A stretch of DNA of 64,000 bases from assembly GCA_018673915.1 (NCBI GenBank), contig JABHBK010000024.1:1-64000 (forward strand), written 5' to 3'. The position numbers and the translations under genes were made by a program. Origin of the DNA: Nitrospina sp. Its GTDB lineage: Bacteria; Nitrospinota; Nitrospinia; Nitrospinales; VA-1. The notes under the pieces are model-generated. The model was not told where the DNA came from. It saw only the letters and a program-made list of their open reading frames with translations, and did no database searches. Each line of letters opens with the position of its first letter. Positions within the stretch are counted from its first letter, which is position 1. Below, in pieces: positions 37,495 through 47,017 of this stretch.

Positions 37495-38123
37495 TATACC
37501 AAGGGAATCAAACGATAACGCACTCTTTCACAATACGCCTGATAAGCCTTCTCTCCAGAAAGGATCTTTTCCTCAATATTTAGCCGGATGACATATATCC
37601 CAAAAGCCAAACCTATAATCAGACCATTCCACCAAGAGGGTAAAAATGCCAAGACCCCCAACTCCATAATAATGTAACTGCAATAAATAGGATGCCTTAT
37701 TATCCGATAAGGACCTGTAACACGTATCTCCCTTACTGCGGGAAGAATACTAAAGCTTTTGCCCAACCAAACAACACTGGGCAACCACAAAACAATTCCA
37801 CTAGAAAATAAAACGGAACCCCAAATTTCTCCCAAACGATTCCCTTCTACGTCCATATCAAATAAAAGAAAATACGTTTTAGAAAGCAAACAAATTAAAA
37901 GAACATGGAAATCCGCTATAAAAATTTTGGCCCAAGGGCGGCCCAGCATGAGAAAGCTCAAAAAAAGGCAACCCCCTCCTAAAACCCAGCCTAACCAATT
38001 GAAGTCAAGAATTGGGGCAGTTATATGTTGGAAAAATAGATAAATAAAAAAGGCGCTACAAGTGATTTTACATATCCAATGAAAGATGACTTTGGAATGG
38101 GGCGCATATAACCATTCCTTCAT
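37491..38123 (-). CDS. Isoprenylcysteine methyltransferase-like (ICMT/PEMT fold) membrane protein
   Basis: 210 residues from ATG 38123, supported by GGGGAGG 6 nt upstream; an in-frame start at 38153 would overlap the preceding gene by 28 bp. Five membrane segments and the family motif TGPYRIIRHPIYCSY followed by LNIEEKILSGEKAYQAYCERVRYRLIP, the SAM-binding C-terminal element. Bacterial members methylate various lipids or thiols; substrate unknown. The RBS lies within the last codons of the upstream orphan gene, so the two are likely coupled. Confidence 0.85.
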   Translation of the reverse strand: MKEWLYAPHSKVIFHWICKITCSAFFIYLFFQHITAPILDFNWLGWVLGGGCLFLSFLMLGRPWAKIFIADFHVLLICLLSKTYFLLFDMDVEGNRLGEIWGSVLFSSGIVLWLPSVVWLGKSFSILPAVREIRVTGPYRIIRHPIYCSYIIMELGVLAFLPSWWNGLIIGLAFGIYVIRLNIEEKILSGEKAYQAYCERVRYRLIPLVY

Positions 38124-38125
38124 TT

Positions 38126-40618
38126 CTACCTCCCCTTTAACGATTTCAGCCACCTTGGCAGAAAAGATCTCTCCGGTGGAGTATTTGACCGGTATGTGCT
38201 TAGATCTGAAAACCTATCATAACCTCTATTTACTCTTGGAAAATGATTCCCCGAGCCCACATAGGGGTTGTAACTATTATTTTTCTCGCTGAGTCTTGCT
38301 ATCAGCATACCTGTCAACTCAGGATGTTCTGTGATAAATTTCACAAGTTCCGGGAAGTCACTCAATCGTTTCAAACCCAAATAATTAAACGGCCTCTTGA
38401 TTTCAATTAAATCTTTAAGCCGATCACCTTTTCCTAATTCTTTAAGAATAGAACTATATGCTTCAATAGTTGCCCGCATTTCCCTAGTTTTAAAAGGATC
38501 CACCCCTAAACTTGCATAGAGGCTATCTATAGTAGCCTTTGAATTTACTTTTTCCATTAATTCATGGTGAAGCTTGTCATTAAAAAGACCTTTCTCCTCA
38601 ATGATATCTAGAAATTCAATTATCGAATTTGAGTCATTCATAATTTCGTTAAATAATTCACCAACCCGTGCGTTGGTTTTTCTTAATTGCATCACCTGTT
38701 GATATAAAATCGTTTTTCTTTTTTGCAGCTCAAACCTATCATCCCATAATCTACGCCCTGAGTTTTCCTTTACCTTCGCCTTTTCCTTTCCAGAGCCAGG
38801 CAATCTCCTTCTCTTTAAGGTTCTTCGGACAGGCCTCCTTTTCGAAACAGTATTTTTTTCAGGTGATTGCATTATCTTTTCTTCAGCCATAACCAACAAA
38901 TCAAGATCTGCTGAAATTGTTTTTTTGCCATAATCCCTGGCTACAGAAGCCAGCTCATTTCCAAACGCATATTTTTTTTCAAATTCTGCTAAATTCCCAA
39001 GAATTTGCTTTGCTCCTAACCCTTGTTCTTTGCCAAATAATTCTCTGGAATAATTTTTCATCGATACAATTTTTTCTTTAGAGCCCGATTTCGTCTCAAT
39101 ATCAGCTAAAATTTTTTGTTTTAAACCTTCTAATTTTCTGGAGTCTGCCAAACCAAGTTCAACCTTTTGAATGATATTCTCTTTCCAGTTATGCTGAAAA
39201 TCACTCCTGAGGTCGGAAAGAACCCGGAAATAGGTTGATGGGGTTTCATACAAATTAATATTAATTTCATTTATCAAAGACCTAAACTGGTTTTGTTGCC
39301 TTTTAAATTTATCTGAAATGGTTTGGAGCAGGGTACTGCCGGCAATAAACTCATTTATGGGTTTCAAGGGCAGTGACTTGGGTTTTTCTTTAAAACCCCT
39401 GAGCGATTCCTCTACATATTTTCCTGCCTCCCCACTAATAAAATCATTAATGGGGGAAACAAATGATTTGCCAAAGAACATTCCCACAATTTCAGATATA
39501 GGGCCAAACCCTTCGCCCATCACTATCAGAGGGTCAAGATTTTTAGAAAATAATGTGTTGCTTACTGCCACATCCAAGAGCTTGCCAGAAACAGTTTTTG
39601 CCATCTCACTGATAAATGATTTTGGCGGAGACCGGCTCGATTTCAATTCGTTTTCAAAATTCTTTATTGCCTCCTTTTGCTTCTCATTAAAATCCCTTTT
39701 TACTCGATTGAGATCATTAAGGGAAATACCAGCCTTTAGCGCATCGACAACTTTAAGTTCTGGTAAGGGGGTTTCTGCTGGTTTTTTTTCCGAAGAAACA
39801 CGCTTAGCGGCTTCTCTTTGTTCTTCGATTATTTTCGTGATTTTTGCCAGGTCATTATTCCAAACAGAATTGATGCGTACAAACCTGTCGATATTTTTCT
39901 TAAAACCCGGGGGAGGATCAGGAGGAGGATCCGTTGGAAATTCTTGAGGATTGCCTTTGTATTTCTCGTTATATCGTGGTCTATTTATTACAAACGAAAC
40001 AGTATCGATTTCATCAAACAATTCTTCCAGAGGCTGGTCTTCTATAATCTTTTTAACAGTTGCTAGGCTAATATGATCTTGCACTATTCCCTGATAGCTA
40101 GCTAAGGCCCTCACCACTTCATCAGCTTTATCCTTAATTCGGGCTCGTGCCCCATTCGCATAGCTATAAAAACCATTCCCTAAAAAGGTAAAACAACAAA
40201 AGAGTGTAATGAGAATATATATACGCCCTATTAACTTTGAATATCCTTGAAACGCTCGGGTCAACTTAAGAGCAGAAATAATTGGGCTGCAACACCCAAT
40301 AAAAATCAAACCAATGAGGATGCCTAATTGGGTCAGCGCCTCCAGTTTAAAAAATTCAAAAAATTCCTGAAAGGCTATGAGTTGATTTTCAAAACTGCTT
40401 ATAAATTCCAGGGGTTTTTGATTAAAGTTGCTGGAAGTAAATGATAGTTGAAATTGAAGGAATGAAAATACCCCTGAAGCAATAAATAGCGGGACAAAAA
40501 ACTCCGCTGAACCTCTAAAAATTTTATACCCTAGTGAACTCCTATTTTCCACGACTCTTGAAACTAAAAATATTTCAAGGCACCAAATTCCGGATAAGAA
40601 TAAAAGCCAATAAATCAT
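38126..40618 (-). CDS. Large orphan membrane protein of unknown function
   Basis: 830 residues from ATG 40618, which has GGGGA 8 nt upstream; a TTG at 40633 is less well placed. Four hydrophobic segments near the N-terminus (about 3-22, 33-57, 93-118, 130-155) then a long hydrophilic region without further membrane segments, with coiled-coil stretches (IIEEQREAAKRVSSEKK, QLRKTNARVGELFNEIM), a Pro-rich DPPPDPPPGF and a cluster of basic residues (RRPVRRTLKRRRLPG). I do not recognise any domain. Its stop is 3 bp before the ICMT-like start. Confidence 0.7.
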   Translation of the reverse strand: MIYWLLFLSGIWCLEIFLVSRVVENRSSLGYKIFRGSAEFFVPLFIASGVFSFLQFQLSFTSSNFNQKPLEFISSFENQLIAFQEFFEFFKLEALTQLGILIGLIFIGCCSPIISALKLTRAFQGYSKLIGRIYILITLFCCFTFLGNGFYSYANGARARIKDKADEVVRALASYQGIVQDHISLATVKKIIEDQPLEELFDEIDTVSFVINRPRYNEKYKGNPQEFPTDPPPDPPPGFKKNIDRFVRINSVWNNDLAKITKIIEEQREAAKRVSSEKKPAETPLPELKVVDALKAGISLNDLNRVKRDFNEKQKEAIKNFENELKSSRSPPKSFISEMAKTVSGKLLDVAVSNTLFSKNLDPLIVMGEGFGPISEIVGMFFGKSFVSPINDFISGEAGKYVEESLRGFKEKPKSLPLKPINEFIAGSTLLQTISDKFKRQQNQFRSLINEININLYETPSTYFRVLSDLRSDFQHNWKENIIQKVELGLADSRKLEGLKQKILADIETKSGSKEKIVSMKNYSRELFGKEQGLGAKQILGNLAEFEKKYAFGNELASVARDYGKKTISADLDLLVMAEEKIMQSPEKNTVSKRRPVRRTLKRRRLPGSGKEKAKVKENSGRRLWDDRFELQKRKTILYQQVMQLRKTNARVGELFNEIMNDSNSIIEFLDIIEEKGLFNDKLHHELMEKVNSKATIDSLYASLGVDPFKTREMRATIEAYSSILKELGKGDRLKDLIEIKRPFNYLGLKRLSDFPELVKFITEHPELTGMLIARLSEKNNSYNPYVGSGNHFPRVNRGYDRFSDLSTYRSNTPPERSFLPRWLKSLKGR

Positions 40619-40798
40619 TTTCACAATCCCCAAAAGCTGGACCTGTAAAAAAAATACTCTTATTTGATATTGGGATATTTTATCAGGAAATTTCAGGCCT
40701 GCAACACCCTCTAAAACTGCTTATTAAACAAGGGTTTTATCTAGAAGCCGAAAATCATGTTTATCTCGTTTTCGTTAAATCACTCAACTTGAATTTGG

Positions 40799-42208
40799 TC
40801 AAATTGCCTGAAAAGCATTATTTAACCGTACCAGAGTTTGTTCTCGGCCCAGAAGCAGGATGACATCATAAATGCCGGGGCTCACTGTAGTACCGGTGAG
40901 AGCTACCCGTACCGGTTGTGCCAGCTTGCCGAGCTTGGTGCCCTCTTCTTCCACGATTTTCTTGAACAAAGTTTCAATCTCTTCCGCAGAAAAGTTCTCC
41001 ATTGGGGAAAGTCCGGCAATTACTTTTTCCAGCAGAGGTCTGGCATTAGCAGTCAGAAACTTGGTTTTGGCTTTTTCATCAAATTCCACTTCTTTATTAA
41101 AATAGAATTTCGATTTTTCTGCCATCTCAACGAGAGTCTTGGCCCTTTCATTCAAAGAAGGAATCACTTTCGCAATCTCGCTCGCATCCAACCCATGTCC
41201 ACTCTGTAACACACCTGTGCTAACCAGCACCGGCTCCAATTGTCGAGCCAGTTCTTCTGGAGGAGTAGTCTTAATATAATGTTCATTCAACCAGGATAGC
41301 TTGTCCGGATCGAATACCGCCGCTGACGTATTAACTGAATCGAAGGAAAAGTGTTGAATCATCTCTTCCCGCGAAAAAATCTCCTGATCTCCATGTGACC
41401 ACCCCAACCGGGCCAGATAGTTAATCATGGCAGCAGGCAGATAGCCCATTTCGCGATAAGCCAATGCCGAGGTTGCCCCATGGCGCTTACTGAGACGGGC
41501 TTTATCCTGACCCAGAATCATGGAAATATGCGCAAACTTGGGTCGGGTAAAGTTTAACGCGTCATACAACAAACATTGTCGCGGTGTATTGGATAGGTGA
41601 TCATCCCCCCGCACTACATGGGTGATACCCATGTCGGCATCATCGACCACTACCACAAAATTATATGTGGGAGAACCATCGGTTCTCTGTAGAATCAAGT
41701 CGTCCAGTTCTTCAATGTCAAACACCACCTTGCCTCGCAGAAGGTCATCAACCACTACAGAGCCCTCAAGAGGTGCTTTGAATCGAATCACTGATGGACT
41801 TCCTTCCAGTTGATCGGTTCGCTCTCTACACGTTCCATCATATTTAGGTTTGAGTCCTTTTTTCTGAGCCTCATTGCGTTTGCGATCCAACTCTTCCGGC
41901 GTGCAATAACATCTATAGGCTTTACCTTCCTTAAAAAGTTGGTCCACCTTTTGCGTATAAATTTCCTGCCGCTCAGTTTGCCGGTAAGGGCCTTCGTCCC
42001 AATCTAACCCCAGCCACTTCATGGACTCCAGAATTTCAGTGATTGATTCCTCTGTGGAACGTTCATGGTCAGTATCTTCAATACGTAACACGAATTGTCC
42101 GCCATGATGACGGGCGAACAACCAGTTGAACAGGGCGGTCCTCACCCCGCCAATATGTAAAAACCCAGTAGGGCTGGGCGCAAAACGGACTTTGACAGGA
42201 TCACTCAT
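40799..42208 (-). CDS. gltX: Glutamyl-tRNA synthetase
   Basis: 469 residues, usual length. HIGH-equivalent in APSPTGFLHIGGVRTALFN near the N-terminus and KMSKS-equivalent in KARLSKRHGA. WLGLDWDEGPYRQTERQEIY and the YCTPEELD zinc-region are standard. It attaches glutamate to tRNA(Glu) (or mischarges tRNA(Gln), if the organism lacks GlnRS). ATG 42208. Confidence 0.97.
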   Translation of the reverse strand: MSDPVKVRFAPSPTGFLHIGGVRTALFNWLFARHHGGQFVLRIEDTDHERSTEESITEILESMKWLGLDWDEGPYRQTERQEIYTQKVDQLFKEGKAYRCYCTPEELDRKRNEAQKKGLKPKYDGTCRERTDQLEGSPSVIRFKAPLEGSVVVDDLLRGKVVFDIEELDDLILQRTDGSPTYNFVVVVDDADMGITHVVRGDDHLSNTPRQCLLYDALNFTRPKFAHISMILGQDKARLSKRHGATSALAYREMGYLPAAMINYLARLGWSHGDQEIFSREEMIQHFSFDSVNTSAAVFDPDKLSWLNEHYIKTTPPEELARQLEPVLVSTGVLQSGHGLDASEIAKVIPSLNERAKTLVEMAEKSKFYFNKEVEFDEKAKTKFLTANARPLLEKVIAGLSPMENFSAEEIETLFKKIVEEEGTKLGKLAQPVRVALTGTTVSPGIYDVILLLGREQTLVRLNNAFQAI

Positions 42209-42363
42209 TTCTACTCTCTAAAAAAACTGCATTATTTATGGATTCGCTAAACGGCTAAGGGTAACAAATTAGATAGGAAAACTTAAGCGTAATAATTGAG
42301 GAGGGTAAGATGAGTCGCTAAAACAAAGATGCCATCGAAACCAAAATTATGCAATCTCGACAC

Positions 42364-42399
42364 AAAAAAAAACAGCCAACCAGGGAGTGGTCGGCTGTT
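42364..42399 (-). terminator. Rho-independent terminator after the first secreted paralog
   Basis: Minus-strand RNA AACAGCCGACCA-CUCCC-UGGUUGGCUGUU followed by seven or more U. One G-U wobble. Nearly identical to the terminator at 43235-43270. Confidence 0.95.
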
Positions 42400-42451
42400 C
42401 TTCAGGGCAAGGGCTCAACTCGCTGATGAAGCCCTTACTAAAAATCTAATC

Positions 42452-42892
42452 TTAGTTACAGGTAACGGTAACTGGGATAGCACCGGTGTTGGTGATTTTC
42501 ACCAATCCGCCGATATCTCCAATGGAGTCCCCACGAGTGAAAGCAGGCTGAGAAACCAGCGTTACTTTACCAGCACCCATGCCGCCTCTTTGAGGGAGAC
42601 CAGTTCGTCCACCATCTGTACCATTCAGGCTGTCGTTATTATCATTCGGTCCCAAAGCAATAGGAACAGTGGTGAAATTGGAAGATTTCCAAATACTCAA
42701 GTTTGCACTACCGCGATCATTGCCGGTGTAACCAAATTTGTCGTTAGTCATGTGAGCTACTTTGTCGGCTTCCAGCGTAATGCTTTTAGCGTCGTTACAC
42801 TTAGCCATTTGACCGTTGCTGATCTTTGCCGCATGAGCGGAAAAAGCAAGGCCTGCAACAAATAGTACCGTTAAAGCGAAAACTTTTTTCAT
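42452..42892 (-). CDS. Small secreted protein, tandem paralog 1
   Basis: 146 residues with AAGGAGAG 6 nt before ATG. Signal peptide 1-21 (FSAHA-AK). The mature protein has two cysteines, Cys32 and the penultimate residue Cys145 (AKCNDAKS... VTCN-end), positions that suit a disulfide tying both ends. The centre carries SSNFTTVP..LGPNDNNDS and GGRTGLPQRGGMG. About 70 percent identical by hand count to the 43321-43761 protein, with the same length. The fold looks beta-rich. I do not recognise the family. A strong RBS, strong terminator and signal peptide suggest an abundant secreted or surface product. Confidence 0.8.
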   Translation of the reverse strand: MKKVFALTVLFVAGLAFSAHAAKISNGQMAKCNDAKSITLEADKVAHMTNDKFGYTGNDRGSANLSIWKSSNFTTVPIALGPNDNNDSLNGTDGGRTGLPQRGGMGAGKVTLVSQPAFTRGDSIGDIGGLVKITNTGAIPVTVTCN

Positions 42893-43234
42893 AATTTCTC
42901 TCCTTGTGGGTTTTATAAATGATCACTCATTCAGCAGTGCTAATAGATATGCTTAGTAATTATTGGGGAGTGTAATGAAACATAGATATTTTGGGTATCA
43001 GCTGAACGCTATTTTTTCAATGGCCCACCACCTATTTTTGAGCAGGAAATATCTTCACAGAAATAGGAAAAATGATGAGGGAGTTTTTAAAGACCCATGG
43101 AGCTTTTCTTAAAATAGGGAATGCTATAAAGCTCTATCAGACAGGAAGGCAAAACAAACACTACCAACTTAATGGGAGTGTCAAGGGAAGGGCAACAATG
43201 ACAGCGACTAGGAATTTACTGACAAGTTCAGAAC
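42893..43234. other. Intergenic region between the secreted paralogs
   Basis: No convincing coding ORF. On the minus strand a TTGACA box at 43179-43184 could be the -35 of the paralog 1 promoter, but no clear -10 is seen at 16-18 bp. Confidence 0.5.
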
Positions 43235-43270
43235 AAAAAAAAACAGCCGACCAGGGAGTGGTCGGCTGTT
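43235..43270 (-). terminator. Rho-independent terminator after the second secreted paralog
   Basis: Perfect 12-bp stem AACAGCCGACCA / TGGTCGGCTGTT with a GGGAG loop (43242-43270), followed on the minus strand by a T run. Clearly duplicated together with the gene. Confidence 0.95.
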
Positions 43271-43320
43271 CTCTAGGGCAAGGACCCAACTCGCTTATTA
43301 AGCCCTTACTAAATCCAATC

Positions 43321-43761
43321 TTAGTTACAGGTAACCATAACGGCGTTCTGGCCATTATTGGTGATCTTAACCAGTCCGCTGATATCTCCAATGGAGTCTC
43401 CACGGCTGAAGTTGTTTTGACCAACCAAAGTAACTTTGTGTTTACCCATGCCGCCTCTTTGAGGGAGACCGGTTCGTCCACCATCCGTACCATTAACACT
43501 GTCGTTGTTGTCATTTGGTCCTAATGTCAAAGGAACCGTGGTGAAGTTAGAAGACTTCCAAACAACTACATTAGCGCCACCACGATCATTTTGGGTGTAG
43601 CCATCTTTTCCGCCAGCATCATTTCCAGGACCTGCAGTTTCCAGCGTAATGCTTTTTGCGTCATTACATTTTGCGGTTTGGCCTGTGGTGATTGAACCTG
43701 CATTTGCAATCATGGCAAAACCTGCAACCATGGCTACTGTCAAAACAAAAATCTTTTTCAT
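43321..43761 (-). CDS. Small secreted protein, tandem paralog 2
   Basis: 146 residues with AAGGAGAGG before ATG. Signal peptide 1-22 (MIANA-GS). Cysteines at 32 and 145 as in paralog 1. The region LGPNDNNDSVNGTDGGRTGL is almost unchanged, whereas the stretch around residues 42-52 (AGPGNDAGGKD versus ADKVAHMTNDK) differs most, so the two copies diverge in one exposed-looking loop. Same gene-plus-terminator layout. Function unknown. Confidence 0.8.
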   Translation of the reverse strand: MKKIFVLTVAMVAGFAMIANAGSITTGQTAKCNDAKSITLETAGPGNDAGGKDGYTQNDRGGANVVVWKSSNFTTVPLTLGPNDNNDSVNGTDGGRTGLPQRGGMGKHKVTLVGQNNFSRGDSIGDISGLVKITNNGQNAVMVTCN

Positions 43762-43824
43762 AACCTCTCCTTAAAAGTTTTGTTTATTAAAAAGCTCTTC
43801 TCTTTACTTATTAAAAACACTTAA

Positions 43825-43837
43825 CTCGTGTTACGAG
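43825..43837. promoter_or_regulatory. Inverted repeat upstream of paralog 2
   Basis: CTCGT-GTT-ACGAG, 64-76 bp before the paralog 2 start, at the place where a -35 would be expected for a TTTAAT box 17 bp nearer the gene. Could be an activator or repressor site. Confidence 0.3.
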
Positions 43838-43947
43838 AAACTTTGACCTACTCATTTACCTGAGAGATTCTAATGGATAGGCACACCTGTATATATAGGC
43901 GCAAAACCTTTTTTTGGGTAGGCTATGTCCCAATGAATACGGAAAAA

Positions 43948-43959
43948 AGCCTATAGGCT
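43948..43959. promoter_or_regulatory. Perfect 12-bp palindrome AGCCTATAGGCT
   Basis: Lies between the secreted paralog and the NarL-type regulator genes. A dimeric regulator could bind here; no direct support. Confidence 0.25.
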
Positions 43960-44029
43960 ATTAGGTGTTTATCCTACAATAAGAAGGGGTTTTGTTGGTG
44001 TGTCGTGGGCTAGCTTGCTGTAAAAAGCT

Positions 44030-44683
44030 TTACTGCAGAAGATGTTGGGAAATCGCGTAATGGATCAATTCAGCGTTCTTCTTCATTTGCATCTTATCCA
44101 GAATGCGTGAACGGTGGGTACTAATAGTTTTGACACTCAGCGATAGCTCTTTTCCAATCTCGGTAGGAGACTGTCCTGTTGCCAACATTATAAATACCTG
44201 ATGTTCCCGGTCAGAAAGCCTTTCGTGGGCGGGTCGGTCGGACTTATTGAAGTCGAACGCCAGTTTTTCAGTAATTTCAGCACTGGCATATTTTCCTCCA
44301 TCAGCAACTTTTCTTACCGCGGCATAAATCTGGTCAGTACTGCTTTCCTTGGTGAGAAAGCCTGAAGCCCCGGCTTTGAAGAAACGGACGGCGTAATGTT
44401 CTTCCGGCAATACGGTTAAAATAAGCACTGGCAGCTTGGGGCGTTCGTCTCTCAGTTGTTTGAGAATTTCCAGGCCACCCTTTCCAGGCAGGGAAATATC
44501 CAGAAGAGCCAGGCTCAAATCCATCCCCTGAACCTTTTCCAGCAACTCTTCCCCGGATTCTGCCTCATCCACCACCTCAATATCCGGGGTTTCGGAAAAG
44601 GCATTCTTCAATCCCCGGCGGAACAGCGGGTGATCGTCCGCAATGATTATTCTAATTTTCCCTGTTTCTTTTTTTGTTGCCAT
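44030..44683 (-). CDS. NarL/LuxR-family response regulator
   Basis: 217 residues. Receiver domain with phospho-acceptor Asp62 (LALLDISLPGKGG) and acidic pocket IADDHP. The C-terminal GerE helix-turn-helix lies at about 150-215 (LSDREHQVFIMLATGQSPTEIGKELSLSVKTISTHRSRI). Its gene is 2 bp after the kinase gene, so the pair is one operon. It may control the neighbouring secreted paralogs, but only location suggests this. Confidence 0.94.
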   Translation of the reverse strand: MATKKETGKIRIIIADDHPLFRRGLKNAFSETPDIEVVDEAESGEELLEKVQGMDLSLALLDISLPGKGGLEILKQLRDERPKLPVLILTVLPEEHYAVRFFKAGASGFLTKESSTDQIYAAVRKVADGGKYASAEITEKLAFDFNKSDRPAHERLSDREHQVFIMLATGQSPTEIGKELSLSVKTISTHRSRILDKMQMKKNAELIHYAISQHLLQ

Positions 44684-44685
44684 TA

Positions 44686-46293
44686 TTATCCTTTTTTAAT
44701 ATTGATTGTAACTGTTGTCCCTTCATTTGGAATACCACGAATCTGTACATTACCGCCCCAAACCATCGCTCGCTCCCGCATGCCCAGTAGCCCCAATGAC
44801 CTCAGGCTCGACACCTCCTCGGGTGAGATTCCACACCCATTATCCCGAATCTGAAGGGTGATAGATTCGTTGAATTGACTCAGTGTAACATAAACTTTTG
44901 TCGCACCGGCATGCCGGACAATATTAGTCAGCGTTTCCTGAAAAACTCGAAACAAGGTTGTGGATCTCTCCAAATCAAGCTCAAAGTCATTTAGGTCATT
45001 CTCGAAATTGCACTCGATTTTAGTTCTATTCTTAAATTCCATCGCCTGCCATTTAATAGCCTCGGCAATTCCCAAGTCATCCAGAATCGGCGGTCGCAGA
45101 TCCATTGCAATTTTTTGTACAGTTTGGATGGCCTCATCACTCATTTCGAGAAGTTGTTCCGACGATTTCTGGATAGTTGGATTGGAGTGGGCGAGTTTGT
45201 TGTTGAGCAGAGAGAGTTCCAGCTTGATCGTGGTGAGTAATTGACTGAGGTGATCATGAACTTCCCGAGCGGTACGGGTTCTTTCTTCCTCGCGCACCTG
45301 TTCCAGACGCAGATACAGGTTGCGCAACTGATCGTGCGAACGTTCACTTGCGTCTTGAGCCTGCTTCCTTTCCAGCACTCTTCCAAGCTGGGTTCCAATC
45401 TGAGCCATAATGTCGAGTATTTCAGGATCAGGTTTTACCGCCTTAGGCGAGAAAAATTCCATCACCCCCACTACCTTCTTGCCAATCATAATTGGAAACG
45501 CAAACCCAGCTTTTACCCCAATATTTTCTGCAAGTTTCGCACGCGGGAAATTAGAGTCTTTTGTCACATCCATGATCCATGCAGGCTCGCCGCTGTTCAA
45601 TACCCGACCAGGCAGGCCAACCCCTTCTTCAAAAAGAGTCTCTTTGGTAATTTTTTGAAATGTGTCAAATTTTCCGGGTTCCTCCACGTGCCAAATCTTG
45701 GTTGGGAAAAGTCCATCTGAAGGATTTTCTGCGGTCAAATAGAGATGCCCCAATGGCCATCCGGCAAACTCACAGATCTTGCGAATACAAAAATGTAGGG
45801 TTTCATCAATTGCCCGAGCCTCATTTGAAACGACCGCAATGGTCTTGACTAGTTTGGAAGATTCTATTTCAGCATTTAGACGTTCGTTGGCTTTTTGATA
45901 CTTACCGGTCCGGTCCTCGACTTTTTCTTCCAGTTTTTCATTGGAGGAGCGCAGACTTTCTCCAGTTCTGGATATGATCAGGCAAAGTATGGCCGTCATC
46001 CAAATGGTGAATATCGCCAGAAGTCGATTGGCAATTACTTTCCCCCATTCCCCTCCGGGCGGGGATATCATAAAACCCGCTACATTCAAAACAGAGCCCA
46101 AAATCGCAGCACCAATAATGAAGGACCGGTTTCTTGACATCAGCCCTAAAATAACCAGGACCACATAAAGCATTCCATCCGCAATTCCGAGGGGAACCTG
46201 AGTGTCGACCATAAAGATCAACCCCGAAAGAACCAACCCGAGACTCAAATATTTCAGAGATTTTTCTTTTTTAATTTTCATCTTTTGTGCCAT
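44686..46293 (-). CDS. GAF-containing sensor histidine kinase (NarX/DegS-type)
   Basis: 535 residues from ATG 46293 (a TTG at 46296 precedes it). Four membrane segments (about 16-30, 38-53, 58-75, 90-110) form a MASE-like or DUF-type sensor, followed by a coiled coil (about 115-148), a GAF domain (about 150-310) and a HisKA_3 domain with phospho-acceptor His346 (EERTRTAREVHDHLSQLL). HATPase_c has NIVRHAGATKVYV and RDNGCGIS. Cognate partner is the adjacent NarL-type regulator. The input ligand cannot be deduced. Confidence 0.92.
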   Translation of the reverse strand: MAQKMKIKKEKSLKYLSLGLVLSGLIFMVDTQVPLGIADGMLYVVLVILGLMSRNRSFIIGAAILGSVLNVAGFMISPPGGEWGKVIANRLLAIFTIWMTAILCLIISRTGESLRSSNEKLEEKVEDRTGKYQKANERLNAEIESSKLVKTIAVVSNEARAIDETLHFCIRKICEFAGWPLGHLYLTAENPSDGLFPTKIWHVEEPGKFDTFQKITKETLFEEGVGLPGRVLNSGEPAWIMDVTKDSNFPRAKLAENIGVKAGFAFPIMIGKKVVGVMEFFSPKAVKPDPEILDIMAQIGTQLGRVLERKQAQDASERSHDQLRNLYLRLEQVREEERTRTAREVHDHLSQLLTTIKLELSLLNNKLAHSNPTIQKSSEQLLEMSDEAIQTVQKIAMDLRPPILDDLGIAEAIKWQAMEFKNRTKIECNFENDLNDFELDLERSTTLFRVFQETLTNIVRHAGATKVYVTLSQFNESITLQIRDNGCGISPEEVSSLRSLGLLGMRERAMVWGGNVQIRGIPNEGTTVTINIKKG

Positions 46294-46495
46294 CAAACCA
46301 AACCAGGAATTTTAACAACATGCCACATCAACAAATATTTACTCCTTGAGTTCTAGTAGAAACTGAAAACGGTTTTTGCTTTTACGAATTGGACACTAGC
46401 AGGGAGAATAGCGGAGTTTAATAAAAAATGATAAAATAGCTAACGAAAATTGGGATTCTATTTACATGTTGCATTAACCCCTGAAATCTTAAGAT

Positions 46496-46978
46496 ATGAA
46501 TATAAAGGCCGCATGGGTTCTGATGATAGTAGCTGTTGGTTTTCCTGCTGTCAATTGGGCAGGAGAAACCAAAACTGAATTAGTACTGCTAAAGGAGTTC
46601 CAGAATCCTGAAGCACTGTTTTATAAGGGACGTCACTGCAAAGAAGCTTTTACCATAAAAAAAGGCCGCGATTTCCCAGATCTCCGGAAAATGAGGAATT
46701 ATTTTTGCGAGGGAGAGTACTCCATAATTCTGGACGGTCCTCCCGGAACCACCGTTACCGTATATGGGCAGTTTTATTTTGGGGAAAATCACGGTTATCT
46801 AACCCTAACCAAAACGGATCACCGACGAGTCTGGCTTTGGGACCTTGAAGACTTCCCCGACGGCAAATGGGTGGTTGCAGATGCAAATAAAGATACCGGA
46901 GCTTACGAAGTGTATTATCACGCTGGCTCCGATTTTAGGATGAGACTGGGATCAGTAAAGTGGAACGAAATCCCCTGA
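46496..46978 (+). CDS. Hypothetical secreted protein (160 aa)
   Basis: Signal peptide 1-22 (PAVNWAGE). Mature part has two Cys (RHCKEAF, NYFCEGEY), likely a disulfide, and predominantly beta-like sequence (YSIILDGPPGTTVTVYGQFYFG, YLTLTKTDHRRVWLWDLEDF). No family recognised. Monocistronic, divergent from the kinase gene with 202 bp between starts. Confidence 0.7.
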   Translation: MNIKAAWVLMIVAVGFPAVNWAGETKTELVLLKEFQNPEALFYKGRHCKEAFTIKKGRDFPDLRKMRNYFCEGEYSIILDGPPGTTVTVYGQFYFGENHGYLTLTKTDHRRVWLWDLEDFPDGKWVVADANKDTGAYEVYYHAGSDFRMRLGSVKWNEIP

Positions 46979-47017
46979 CTCGTTTCCATTCCCAAAACTT
47001 TCCTTTGGGTAAAGAAA

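Noticed and set aside
43072-43524. 150-codon plus-strand frame across the paralog 2 terminator and 3' end
   Set aside because: It crosses a strong terminator and reads antisense to a secreted protein gene; same artefact occurs at 42329-42865.
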